From: an uncultured Olsenella sp.
GTDB lineage: Bacteria; Actinomycetota; Coriobacteriia; Coriobacteriales; Atopobiaceae
Reading direction: 5' to 3'
NCBI GenBank assembly: GCA_934660915.1
Contig: CAKUIF010000018.1
Span: 1 to 23,095 of the forward strand
Length of the DNA stretch: 23,095 nucleotides
Numbering within the stretch: position 1 is the first letter of the stretch; each line of letters begins with the position of its first letter. Both the position numbers and the translations under genes were made by a program. The notes under the pieces are model-generated. The model was not told where the DNA came from and made no database searches. It saw nothing but the letters and a program-made list of their open reading frames with translations. Shown piece after piece: positions 1 through 6,943 of this stretch.

Positions 1-67
1 GTTCCGGCTCCGGTCCATGGCCGCCTAGGTCCTTATTTATCGAGTCCAAGTTTTGGGACGCAGTTCA
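1..67. repeat. Left arm of 67-bp perfect terminal inverted repeat
   Basis: The first 67 bases are the exact reverse complement of 23020-23086; the match breaks at base 68. The left arm is cut by the window edge, while 9 more bases follow the right arm, so the repeat may be longer in the genome. It contains the 6-bp palindromes CCATGG and CCTAGG. No transposase or recombinase gene lies inside the interval. A dispersed genomic repeat at which an assembly stopped is as likely as an invertible segment. Confidence 0.9.
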
Positions 68-69
68 GG

Positions 70-173
70 CTGGAACCTGGGGTTTCTTCGCAAATCGATG
101 CTCAGCAGGACTGGAACCCGGCGTTTCTTAGCGCGCCACGCTCCGCCGAGGCTGGAACCCGGCATTTCTTAGC
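70..173 (+). repeat. Array of three 22-nt repeats with 41-bp period (left array)
   Basis: Copies lie at 70-91, 111-132 and 152-173, so starts are exactly 41 bp apart with unrelated 19-nt spacers. Copies begin CTGGAACC and end in TTTCTTAGC (the first is degenerate, TTTCTTCGC). The array lies directly downstream of the gatB stop codon. The same family recurs at 21328-21464 and 22945-23007. The function is unknown; it does not look like a CRISPR because copies are few and degenerate and no cas gene is present. Confidence 0.75.
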
Positions 174-190
174 GCGCGATGCACCGCCGC

Positions 191-1747
191 CTAGGAAAGC
201 TTCTGCGTCAGCAGCTGGTTGAAGAGCTTCGGGTTGCCGGAGCCCTTGGCTGCCTTCATGCACTGGCCGACGAGGAAGCCGATGACCTTCTTGTTGCCGT
301 CGCGGTACTGCTGGGCCTGGTCGGTGCAGCGGGCGAGGACCTCGTCGACGATGGGCTCGAGCGCATCGGTGTCGGTGACCTGGCGCATGCCGCGCTCGTC
401 GACGACGCGCTCGGGATCCTCGTCGGTGCCATTGACGGCGTCGAGGACCTCGCGGGCCTGCGCGAAGGTGATGGCGTCGGTGGCAAGAAGCGCCGAGATC
501 GAGCGCACCTGCGCAGGCGTCAGACCATCGTAGCTAGGCACGAGGTTGACCATGACGTTGCCCACGGTGGGCACGGCCTTCGCGTCGGCGCCCGCGACGG
601 CCTCCTCGAAGAAGGCCGCGACCGCGGGGTCGCCCGCGAGCTGGGCCGCGTCGGCGCGCTTCAGGCCGAACTCGGCCATGTAGCGATCGCGCTTGGCGTC
701 CGGCAGCTCCGGGATGCGGGCACGGGCGGCCTCGATGAACTCATCGGTGAGGTCGAAGGGCGCGAGGTCCGGGTCGGGGAACAGGCGGTAGTCGTCGGCG
801 GTCTCCTTGACGCGCATGACGATGGTGCGGCGGCGCGACGGCTCCCAGTGGCGGGTTTCTTGGTAGATGATGCCGCCCTCCTCGAGCACCTCCGCCTGTC
901 GGCAGATCTCGTACTCGAGCGCGTCATGGAGACTCTTGAAGGAGTTGATGTTCTTCATCTCGGTCTTGGTGCCGAGCGCGGTGGTGCCGCGGCGGCGCAG
1001 GCTCACGTTGCCGTCGCAGCGCATGGAGCCGTTCTCGAGCGAGCAGTCCGAGATCCCGAGCGTGAGGAAGGTCTGGCGCAGCTTCTCCATAAAGAGGCGC
1101 GCCTCCTCGGGCGTGCGCAGGTCGGGCTCGGTGACGAGCTCGATCAGCGGCGTGCCGCAGCGGTTGTAGTCGATGAGGGACTCGGCCGCGCCGCCGATGC
1201 GGCCCTCCTCGCCGCCCACGTGCACCATCTTTGCGGCGTCCTCCTCCATGTGGATGCGGAAGATGCGGATGGGCGTGGTGTAGGAGCCGTCGGCGTTCTT
1301 GTCGATGACGACGGGGGCCGCGGCCTCCATGCCGCCGGGGGCGACGTTGCCCGTCTCGACGTGGTCGGGGCGCTCGTCGGCGCCCTGGCCGGAAACCTCG
1401 AGGTCGAGGTGGCCGTACATGGCAAACGCGACCGGGCCCTGCGTGGTCTGGAAGTTCTTGGCCATGTCGGGATAGAAGTAGTGCTTGCGGTAGAACATCG
1501 AGTGCTTCTGGATCTGGCAGTTCGTGGCCAGGCCCGCCATGACGATGGACTCGATGGCGCGGCGGTTGGGCACGGGCAGGGCGCCCGGCATGCCCAGGCA
1601 CACGGGGCAGACGTTGGTGTTCGGCTCGTCGTCGTGCGACAGGCGGCAGTTGCAGAACATCTTTGTGTCGAGCGCGGTGAGCTCGGTGTGCACCTCGAGG
1701 CCGATGACGGCCTCCCAGTCCTTGAGGACCTCGGCGAGCTTCTTCAC
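191..1747 (-). CDS. gatB: Aspartyl/glutamyl-tRNA(Asn/Gln) amidotransferase subunit B
   Basis: GatB binds misacylated Glu-tRNA(Gln) or Asp-tRNA(Asn), activates the acyl group with ATP and receives ammonia from GatA. The 518-aa product has the usual family length. Near the N-terminus it carries EAVIGLEVHTEL and a four-cysteine zinc-binding arrangement at about C32, C34, C47 and C50 (CPVCLGMPG). The YRKHYFYPDMAKNFQ segment at about 86-100 is also typical. The C-terminal part (about 370-518) is the helical GatB/YqeY tRNA-recognition domain ending in NPKLFNQLLTQKL. The start is a GTG that overlaps the gatA stop by one base, showing tight coupling. It is the last gene of gatCAB; downstream lie only repeats and no clear U-tract terminator. 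Confidence 0.97.
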   Translation of the reverse strand: MKKLAEVLKDWEAVIGLEVHTELTALDTKMFCNCRLSHDDEPNTNVCPVCLGMPGALPVPNRRAIESIVMAGLATNCQIQKHSMFYRKHYFYPDMAKNFQTTQGPVAFAMYGHLDLEVSGQGADERPDHVETGNVAPGGMEAAAPVVIDKNADGSYTTPIRIFRIHMEEDAAKMVHVGGEEGRIGGAAESLIDYNRCGTPLIELVTEPDLRTPEEARLFMEKLRQTFLTLGISDCSLENGSMRCDGNVSLRRRGTTALGTKTEMKNINSFKSLHDALEYEICRQAEVLEEGGIIYQETRHWEPSRRRTIVMRVKETADDYRLFPDPDLAPFDLTDEFIEAARARIPELPDAKRDRYMAEFGLKRADAAQLAGDPAVAAFFEEAVAGADAKAVPTVGNVMVNLVPSYDGLTPAQVRSISALLATDAITFAQAREVLDAVNGTDEDPERVVDERGMRQVTDTDALEPIVDEVLARCTDQAQQYRDGNKKVIGFLVGQCMKAAKGSGNPKLFNQLLTQKLS

Positions 1748-3240
1748 TAGAGCTCACCCCCCTTCCCGGCGAAGTCGGGCGCGACGGCGCCGGCGGCGTC
1801 GAAGCCGCGCTCGATGGCGCGGGCGAACTGCAGAAGCGAGCGGTCCTTGAACGCGGGGCCCTGCAGCTGCGCCGAGACGGGCAGGCCGGAGTCGGCGCCC
1901 AGGCCCAGCGGGACCGAGATGCCGCCGTTGCCGGCGATGTTGTTCGAGATCGTGAACATGTCGGACGCGTACATCTGCGTGGGGTCCGAGATCTCGCCGA
2001 ACTTGAACGCGGTGCGCGGCGAGGCGGGCATGAGGATGACGTCGCACTGCTCGTAGGCGCGCGCGTAGTCCTGCGTGATGAGGGTGCGGACCTGCTGGGC
2101 CGGGTAGTAGTACTTGTCGTAGGTGCCCGAGGAGAGCAGGTAGGCGCCGAGCATCTGGCGGCGCTTGGCCTCCTCGCCGAAGCCGTGGGCGCGGCTCTTC
2201 GAGGTCTGCTCGGCGAGGTTCGCGCAGCCGGGCTCCTGGTAGCCGTAGCGCACGCCGTCGAAGCGGGCGAGGTTGGAGAAGGCCTCGCACGGGGCGATAA
2301 CGTAGTAGGCGGCGATGGCCGAGGCGATGTTGGGGAGCTCGACCTCGACGATTTGGGCGCCCTGGTCGGCGAGCGCGCGGGCGGCGGACTCGACGGCGGC
2401 CTTGACCTCGTCGGTGAGGCCGGCGGCCTCCATGAGTGCCGGCACGACGCCGACCTTCTTGCCCTCGACGGAGTCCTCGAGGTGCTCGAGGAAGTCGACC
2501 GGGCAGTCCTGCGAGGTGGAGTCGTAGGGATCGCGGCCGGCGGCCACGAGCGCGTTCATGGCGAGGGCGACGTCCTCGACGCGGCGGCCGAAGGGGCCGA
2601 CCTGGTCGAGCGAGCTGCCGAAGGCGACGACGCCGTAGCGGGAGACCGCGCCGTAGGTAGGCTTCATGCCGACGACGCCGCACAGGCTCGCGGGCTGGCG
2701 GATGGAGCCGCCGGTGTCGGAGCCGAGCGAGAGCGTGACCTCGCCGGCGGCCACGGCCGCGGCCGATCCGCCCGAGGAGCCGCCGGGGACGCGCTCGGTG
2801 TCCCAGGGGTTGTTCGTGCGGTGGAAGGCGGAGGACTCCGTGGAGGAGCCGAAGGCGAACTCGTCCATGTTGGCCTTGCCCATGGGCGTGGCGCCCGCGT
2901 CGAGCATGCGCTGGACGCAGGTGGCGGTGAAGGTGGACTCGTAGTTCTCGAGCATGCGGGAGGCGCAGGTGGTGCGGGTGCCCACGAGGTGCATGTTGTC
3001 CTTGAAGGCGACGGGCACGCCGGCGAGCGGGCCGAGCTTTCGGCCGGCGGCGCGGGCGGCGTCGGTGTCGCGGGCGGCGGCAAGGGCGAGCTCGGAGGAG
3101 ACCTCCAGGAAGGCCTGGACCTCGGGCTCGCGCGCCTCGATGGCGGCAAGCGAGGCGCGGGCCACGTCCTCGGCCGTGAAGTCGCCCGCGGCGACGCCGG
3201 CGGCGATCTGGGCGGCGGAAAGCGTGTCGAGGTTCGCCAT
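1747..3240 (-). CDS. gatA: Aspartyl/glutamyl-tRNA(Asn/Gln) amidotransferase subunit A (amidase)
   Basis: GatA hydrolyses glutamine and channels ammonia to GatB. The 497-aa product shows the amidase-signature core: catalytic Lys80 in GVPVAFKDN, the GGSSGG loop with cis-Ser155, and nucleophile Ser179 in SDTGGSIRQPA. These positions fit the family's Lys-Ser-Ser triad spacing. The following segment GMKPTYGAVSRYG is also characteristic. The ATG overlaps the gatC stop codon and the stop overlaps the gatB start by one base, so the three genes are one translationally coupled operon. Confidence 0.97.
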   Translation of the reverse strand: MANLDTLSAAQIAAGVAAGDFTAEDVARASLAAIEAREPEVQAFLEVSSELALAAARDTDAARAAGRKLGPLAGVPVAFKDNMHLVGTRTTCASRMLENYESTFTATCVQRMLDAGATPMGKANMDEFAFGSSTESSAFHRTNNPWDTERVPGGSSGGSAAAVAAGEVTLSLGSDTGGSIRQPASLCGVVGMKPTYGAVSRYGVVAFGSSLDQVGPFGRRVEDVALAMNALVAAGRDPYDSTSQDCPVDFLEHLEDSVEGKKVGVVPALMEAAGLTDEVKAAVESAARALADQGAQIVEVELPNIASAIAAYYVIAPCEAFSNLARFDGVRYGYQEPGCANLAEQTSKSRAHGFGEEAKRRQMLGAYLLSSGTYDKYYYPAQQVRTLITQDYARAYEQCDVILMPASPRTAFKFGEISDPTQMYASDMFTISNNIAGNGGISVPLGLGADSGLPVSAQLQGPAFKDRSLLQFARAIERGFDAAGAVAPDFAGKGGEL

Positions 3241-3554
3241 TAGCGGTCGCCCCCCTCGGTGCCCAGGATGGACGGGACGCGGAAGTAGCGCTCGCGCGAG
3301 GCGCCGGCGTTCTTCAGGGCGACGTCGATGGGCAGGGCGCGCGGGTCGTCCGCGACGTCGGCGCCCATGACGTTGGAGAGGTCTCCGATGGGGTGGAACG
3401 TGGGCTCGACGCCCTCGAGGTCGTATTCGCGGATGGGCTCGAGCAGGTCGACGGCCTCGTTCATGTACGTGGTCATCTCGTCGAGCTCGGCGTCGGTCAG
3501 GGCGATGCGCGCGTAGTCGGCGATGCCCGCGACGTCTTCCTTTCGAAGAGCCAT
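3240..3554 (-). CDS. gatC: Aspartyl/glutamyl-tRNA(Asn/Gln) amidotransferase subunit C
   Basis: GatC is the small subunit that wraps around GatA and stabilises the GatA-GatB complex. The 104-aa product starts MALRKEDVAGIADYARIAL and contains the family's PIREYDLEGVEPTFHP segment. A longer in-frame reading upstream, through the palindrome, is not credible: a strong ribosome binding site (GGAGGA at 3559-3564) sits just before the ATG at 3554. A TACAAT -10-like box at 3587-3592 may be the operon promoter, but no convincing -35 is seen. This is the first gene of gatCAB. Confidence 0.95.
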   Translation of the reverse strand: MALRKEDVAGIADYARIALTDAELDEMTTYMNEAVDLLEPIREYDLEGVEPTFHPIGDLSNVMGADVADDPRALPIDVALKNAGASRERYFRVPSILGTEGGDR

Positions 3555-3653
3555 ATGGTCCTCCTGTCTAGCGTGTGAACCTCGATATTGTAAGGCGAGC
3601 CGCGCGGGCGCGGGCGCGCGGCAGGCAGGGGCGTTACCGTACGGACTCGAAAA

Positions 3654-3742
3654 CCTGGGACAAAAGGGACGGGGGATTTTGTCCCAACTTATGGAGGCGC
3701 TCCACAAATTGGGACAAAATCCCCCGTCCCTTTTGTCCCAGG
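3654..3742. repeat. Large palindromic REP/BIME-like element, copy 1
   Basis: Two perfect 34-bp arms (3654-3687 and 3709-3742) flank a centre with its own small hairpin (TGGAG-GCG-CTCCA). Each arm can also fold alone, because TGGGACAAAA pairs with TTTTGTCCCA around a GGGACGGGGG core. Two head-to-head hairpin units are the layout of bacterial interspersed mosaic elements. It lies between gatC and the sortase gene and could end pilus-operon transcription. Related copies are at 12695-12781, 12972-13014 (half) and 15532-15620. Confidence 0.9.
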
Positions 3743-3783
3743 CGGTGGCTTACGGAGTTGAAAGGAAGGAGTAAGGCAAGCAG

Positions 3784-3858
3784 ATGGCAGCGCGGGCGCC
3801 CGCGAGGGATGCTCTTGTTGTCAGAAGTACACCCCCGCCCAAGGGAGGCCCACCATGA
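3784..3858 (+). CDS. Putative 24-aa leader reading frame upstream of small membrane protein
   Basis: The frame starts at ATG 3784, with GGAAGGAG at 3764-3771 about 12 bases upstream, which is somewhat far for a ribosome binding site. Its TGA overlaps the ATG of the next micro-ORF as ATGA, an arrangement typical of translational coupling. The peptide is rich in Ala, Arg and Pro and has no recognised domain. The evidence is positional only; it may be non-coding. Confidence 0.25.
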   Translation: MAARAPARDALVVRSTPPPKGGPP

Positions 3859-3944
3859 AGAAGCTCCTGTTCATCGCCATTGTTGCCATCGTCGGACTCG
3901 CCGTCATCCTCGACGACGGACGCTTCACCGGCCACCGCTGGTAG
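3855..3944 (+). CDS. Putative 29-aa small membrane protein
   Basis: The frame is preceded by GGGAGG at 3843-3848, six bases before the ATG, an ideal ribosome binding site. The peptide begins MKKLLFIAIVAIVGLAVIL, that is, two lysines followed by an uninterrupted hydrophobic stretch long enough for one membrane helix. It ends in a short polar tail (DDGRFTGHRW). It is on the opposite strand to the sortase gene and overlaps its last 20 bases tail to tail. No function is recognised. The start signals and amphipathic layout argue for a real small protein, but conservation cannot be judged from this window. Confidence 0.5.
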   Translation: MKKLLFIAIVAIVGLAVILDDGRFTGHRW

Positions 3945-4842
3945 CCCCGCCTTCGCCGCGGCGGCGCCGGCGCAGCCGGTGGACGACGACGTCCACGACG
4001 ACCAACGCCAAGGCGGCCACGACGACGAGCACCGCGAGTTCGCGCTTGCCCCAGTGCCGCCCCGAGAGGCTCTTTTGCTCGGCGGCCTCCTGCTCAACGT
4101 ACTCGGTGCGCTCACAGTGGACGAGCAGCCGGTGGTCGTTCACGCCATAGGGCGTGCAGGTCACGAGCGTGAGCTCGTCTGCCCCCGGCTCGATGCCAAG
4201 CGACTCGACCTCGTCGGGCCACACGACCTCGGAGCCCGTCACCTTATACGCGAGCGTCCGGTTCATGGTGTGAAGAAGGACGAGGTCGCCCTCCCCGAGC
4301 GCATGGATGTCGTCGAACATGCTGAGGTTGCGCATGCCGGAGTGGGCCGTGAGCACGCAGTGCGTGGACTCCCCGCCCACGGGCAGGCTCGTTCCCTCGA
4401 GGTGGCCGACGCCCGCCATGAGCACTTCTTCGCTCGTGCCGTGGTAGATGGGCATGCTCACGTTGATGGAGGGGATCTCGACCCAGCTCATCATGGGGTC
4501 GCGGTCGAATATGAGCTGCCTCTCGTAGGGCTCGACCTCATCGGCGGGAAGCTCGGGGCTCTCGCCGGCGAGCAGCTCGTTGTACGCGCGCGCCTGCAGG
4601 AGAATCCGCTCGCACTCCTCCTCGGGAAGGGCGTCCACCGTGCTGGACACGGCGCTGATCTGGTTGAAGACGCCCGACGCCTCGAGCCGGTCGAGGACCC
4701 AGGGCCACACCATGAGGCCGACGCCGATGAGGATGACGACCATGGTGATGAGCCGATCGGCCCAGCGCGGCAGGCGCCTGCGGCGCTTCTTGGCGCTCGG
4801 GGCGGAAGCTCCCGTCGAGTTGCGCTTGTCTTGGTGTTTCAT
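3925..4842 (-). CDS. Class C (pilus-polymerising) sortase
   Basis: This is a membrane transpeptidase that cleaves LPXTG-type sorting signals and joins pilin subunits through lysine side chains. The 305-aa product has a basic N-terminus, a membrane segment at about 31-50, the sortase fold at about 115-245, and a second membrane segment at about 267-287 followed by an arginine-rich tail; two anchors are typical of class C. The catalytic residues visible are His167 (TAHSG), Cys229 (TLVTCTPYG) and Arg238 (NDHRLLV). A DP pair at 115-116 (FDRDPMMSW) fits the class C 'lid' that covers the active site. It is the last gene of the pilus operon, after the major pilin and a hairpin. A ribosome binding site (GGAGGCG) lies about 10 bases before the ATG, and a weak promoter of its own may lie at 4889-4918. 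Confidence 0.95.
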   Translation of the reverse strand: MKHQDKRNSTGASAPSAKKRRRRLPRWADRLITMVVILIGVGLMVWPWVLDRLEASGVFNQISAVSSTVDALPEEECERILLQARAYNELLAGESPELPADEVEPYERQLIFDRDPMMSWVEIPSINVSMPIYHGTSEEVLMAGVGHLEGTSLPVGGESTHCVLTAHSGMRNLSMFDDIHALGEGDLVLLHTMNRTLAYKVTGSEVVWPDEVESLGIEPGADELTLVTCTPYGVNDHRLLVHCERTEYVEQEAAEQKSLSGRHWGKRELAVLVVVAALALVVVDVVVHRLRRRRRGEGGATSGGR

Positions 4843-4888
4843 CGTCTCGGCGCCTCCGACATCGGTCAGTTAGGACATGTGGGCCATC

Positions 4889-4918
4889 AGCATATGAGCG
4901 CCCTCGCGCACTAAGCAA
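4889..4918 (-). promoter_or_regulatory. Possible weak promoter for the sortase gene
   Basis: On the minus strand TTGCTT (4913-4918) and TATGCT (4889-4894) are separated by 18 bp, placed between the pilin terminator-like hairpin and the sortase start. Matches to consensus are partial (3/6 and 4/6). If real, it would uncouple sortase expression from pilin level. Confidence 0.35.
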
Positions 4919-4942
4919 GAGGTGCCGTCATCGCCCAAAGGA

Positions 4943-4975
4943 CGAGGCCCCGCGGGTCGAAACCGCGGGGCCTCG
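4943..4975 (-). terminator. Hairpin between major pilin and sortase genes
   Basis: A perfect 13-bp GC-rich stem (CGAGGCCCCGCGG and its complement) encloses a 7-nt loop. On the minus strand it is followed by TCCTTT, only a weak U-tract. It is probably an attenuator or mRNA-stabilising 3' hairpin that keeps major pilin transcripts more abundant than sortase transcripts, rather than a full stop. Confidence 0.65.
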
Positions 4976-5028
4976 CCTCGCAAAACAGCAAGAAGCCCGC
5001 TCAATACTGCGGCGGGCCGAGGGGCCGG

Positions 5029-6804
5029 CTACTCCTCGGACTCCTCGCGGCGGCTGCGGATGAGGTGCGCCACGCCGATGACGAGCACCGCGCCGCCCGC
5101 GACCCAGGTGAGCGTCACGCCGTTAAGGCCGGTGATGGGAAGGCCCACGGACTTGGTGTTGCCGACGTTGATGGTGACCTCGCCGGTAGCGGCGTTGGTG
5201 CCGGTGCCGTTCGTGCCGGTCAGCTTGTTGTCGCCGGCGGTGCCGTCGAGCGTGCCGAAGGCGATGTCGGAGCGGCCCTTGTCGGCCTCAGAGACCTTCG
5301 CCGTGAGGCCCGTCACCTTCATCGCCGTCTCGTCGTACTCGGCAGCAATGGTGAAGGTAAAGGGGTTGGCCTTGGTGTACTTGCTGTCGTCGGGAGTCTG
5401 GACCTCGGTCACCTTGTAGGAACCGGCGTCGAGGCCGGAGACGGCGATCTTGCCGTCGTCGGCAGACGTGAACTTCACGTAGTCAGGCAGGTCGTTGGCG
5501 TCGGCAACGGTCACGAGCTGGCCCGCGACGACGCCCGCGGCATCGTCCGCCTTCGAGGCGACGTACTGCCCCTCCGTGTTCGCGTCTGCGGACTGGATGG
5601 TGAAGACCGCGCCCGCAAGGCCCTTCTCGGTGCCCTGGTCGACCTTGTTGAGGTTGAGCTTAAACGCGAAGTCGGCGACGGTGTCCTCAATCGTCTGTCC
5701 CGTGCCCTCGGCGTACGGGTTGTTGGAGTACTCGAGCTTGACGGTGTTGGGGTTTCCGCCCTTGCTGTCGCCGGCGGCGTTGCCGATCACGGCGTTGCCG
5801 TTGAGCTTGGCCTTATAGAAGACGACGATCTGGGTGTTGGCGTCTACGCCCTCGACGTCCTTGAGGCCCTTCTTGCCATCGCCGACCTTGAACTCGACCG
5901 TCAGCGTGTTGGCGTCCCAGGCCACGTCGTACTTGCCCGCATCGATCTGGGAATAAGTGCCACCGTTCTTCGCGTACACCTCAACCGAGCCGTTGACGTA
6001 GTCGAGGCCGCTGGAGAGCACGTCGGTGAACTTGTAGGCATAGGTGTCGAAGGTGGCGTAGTTGCTGGCGATCGTGCCGGTGAGCCGGTAGTTGACTTTC
6101 TGGCCAATCTGGGAGTCGGCGACGTCCTTCCATTTGTCGGAGCCCTTGATGTCCGCAACGTCGGCGGCGTCCGCGTCGTCGAGGATCTTCTTCTCGACGG
6201 TGGGCACGCCCTTCTTTGGCGTGACGGTCGTCGCGCTCACGCCGTCGATCACGGCGTAGACGGGAGAAGTGAACGCGTCGGTCGACTTGCCGTCGGGGGT
6301 GCCGGCGGTGGCGGTGAGGAAGAGCCAATAGCCCGCCTCGAGGTTGGAAAGGGACGCGTCGGGCGCGGTCGTCTCCTTCCACTCGTCGTTGCCGTTCAGC
6401 TTGGCGGCGATCAGGCTCAGGACGTTGTCGCTCGCGACCTTCGAGTCGGTCCCGGTAACCCCAGCGTTTGCGCTCAGCCAATCGGCGGCGTCCTGCGCGT
6501 TGTTGCTGGTGTAGCCGGGCTCCTTCGCCTTGATGGCGGCCACCACAGCCGCCTCGGCGTCGTCGCTGGCCCACTCGATGTTGCTCACCGTCTTGGCGCC
6601 GTCGGCCGAAGAGACCGTCGCCTTGAAGATCTGGATGCCCTTATAGGTCGTGGATGCCGCGTAATCGGCGTCCGAGAACGTGACGGTCGAGCCCGTGGGC
6701 GCCGCGAGCACCATGGCTGCGGGGGCGACGACGTTGCCGAGGGCCATCGCCGCGGTGAGGCCCGCCGTGACGGCGAGGCGGGCGAAGTTGCAGGTGGTCT
6801 TCAT
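5029..6804 (-). CDS. LPXTG-anchored major pilin (SpaH/EbpB-type, fimbrial D2 isopeptide domain)
   Basis: This is the probable pilus backbone subunit. The 591-aa precursor has a signal peptide (about 1-35, ending MVLAA), an N-terminal domain, a pilin-type lysine in VTPKKG (K197/K198) followed by PTVEKK, and a D2-type isopeptide domain (about 230-370). A SpaA/Cna-B-like domain follows (about 381-490) with an E-box glutamate at E467 (GSYKVTEVQTP). The C-terminus is the sorting signal LPITG (555-559), a membrane helix and a charged tail. The start is set at the ATG with AGAGGA just upstream; a frame extension of 24 residues lacks any signal. It is homologous to the next gene upstream, including the WASD and WL segments of the N-terminal domain. 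The class C sortase directly downstream supports the backbone assignment. Confidence 0.92.
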   Translation of the reverse strand: MKTTCNFARLAVTAGLTAAMALGNVVAPAAMVLAAPTGSTVTFSDADYAASTTYKGIQIFKATVSSADGAKTVSNIEWASDDAEAAVVAAIKAKEPGYTSNNAQDAADWLSANAGVTGTDSKVASDNVLSLIAAKLNGNDEWKETTAPDASLSNLEAGYWLFLTATAGTPDGKSTDAFTSPVYAVIDGVSATTVTPKKGVPTVEKKILDDADAADVADIKGSDKWKDVADSQIGQKVNYRLTGTIASNYATFDTYAYKFTDVLSSGLDYVNGSVEVYAKNGGTYSQIDAGKYDVAWDANTLTVEFKVGDGKKGLKDVEGVDANTQIVVFYKAKLNGNAVIGNAAGDSKGGNPNTVKLEYSNNPYAEGTGQTIEDTVADFAFKLNLNKVDQGTEKGLAGAVFTIQSADANTEGQYVASKADDAAGVVAGQLVTVADANDLPDYVKFTSADDGKIAVSGLDAGSYKVTEVQTPDDSKYTKANPFTFTIAAEYDETAMKVTGLTAKVSEADKGRSDIAFGTLDGTAGDNKLTGTNGTGTNAATGEVTINVGNTKSVGLPITGLNGVTLTWVAGGAVLVIGVAHLIRSRREESEE

Positions 6805-6943
6805 GTTTAGTTCCTCTTTCTGCGAGGGTTGCTTATGGGTGCATGCAGCCCAAGGGCCGCCTTTTGAGCCGAACATTGAACAAAGGACGCCGTGGCGCAG
6901 GCGCCGCTACGGAGGGGACGACGCAGCAAGGGACGGGAAGTGG

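Noticed and set aside
70..173. CRISPR array
   Set aside because: Repeats are degenerate, only two to four per site, with 18-19-nt spacers, and no cas genes are present.
179..1750. A 523-codon plus-strand open frame opposite gatB
   Set aside because: It mirrors gatB almost exactly. High-GC coding strands leave long open frames on the opposite strand, and the translation is low-complexity Ala/Val/Asp/Arg-rich with no domain.
2185..3243. A 352-codon plus-strand open frame opposite gatA
   Set aside because: The same composition effect; the minus-strand frame has full amidase motifs.
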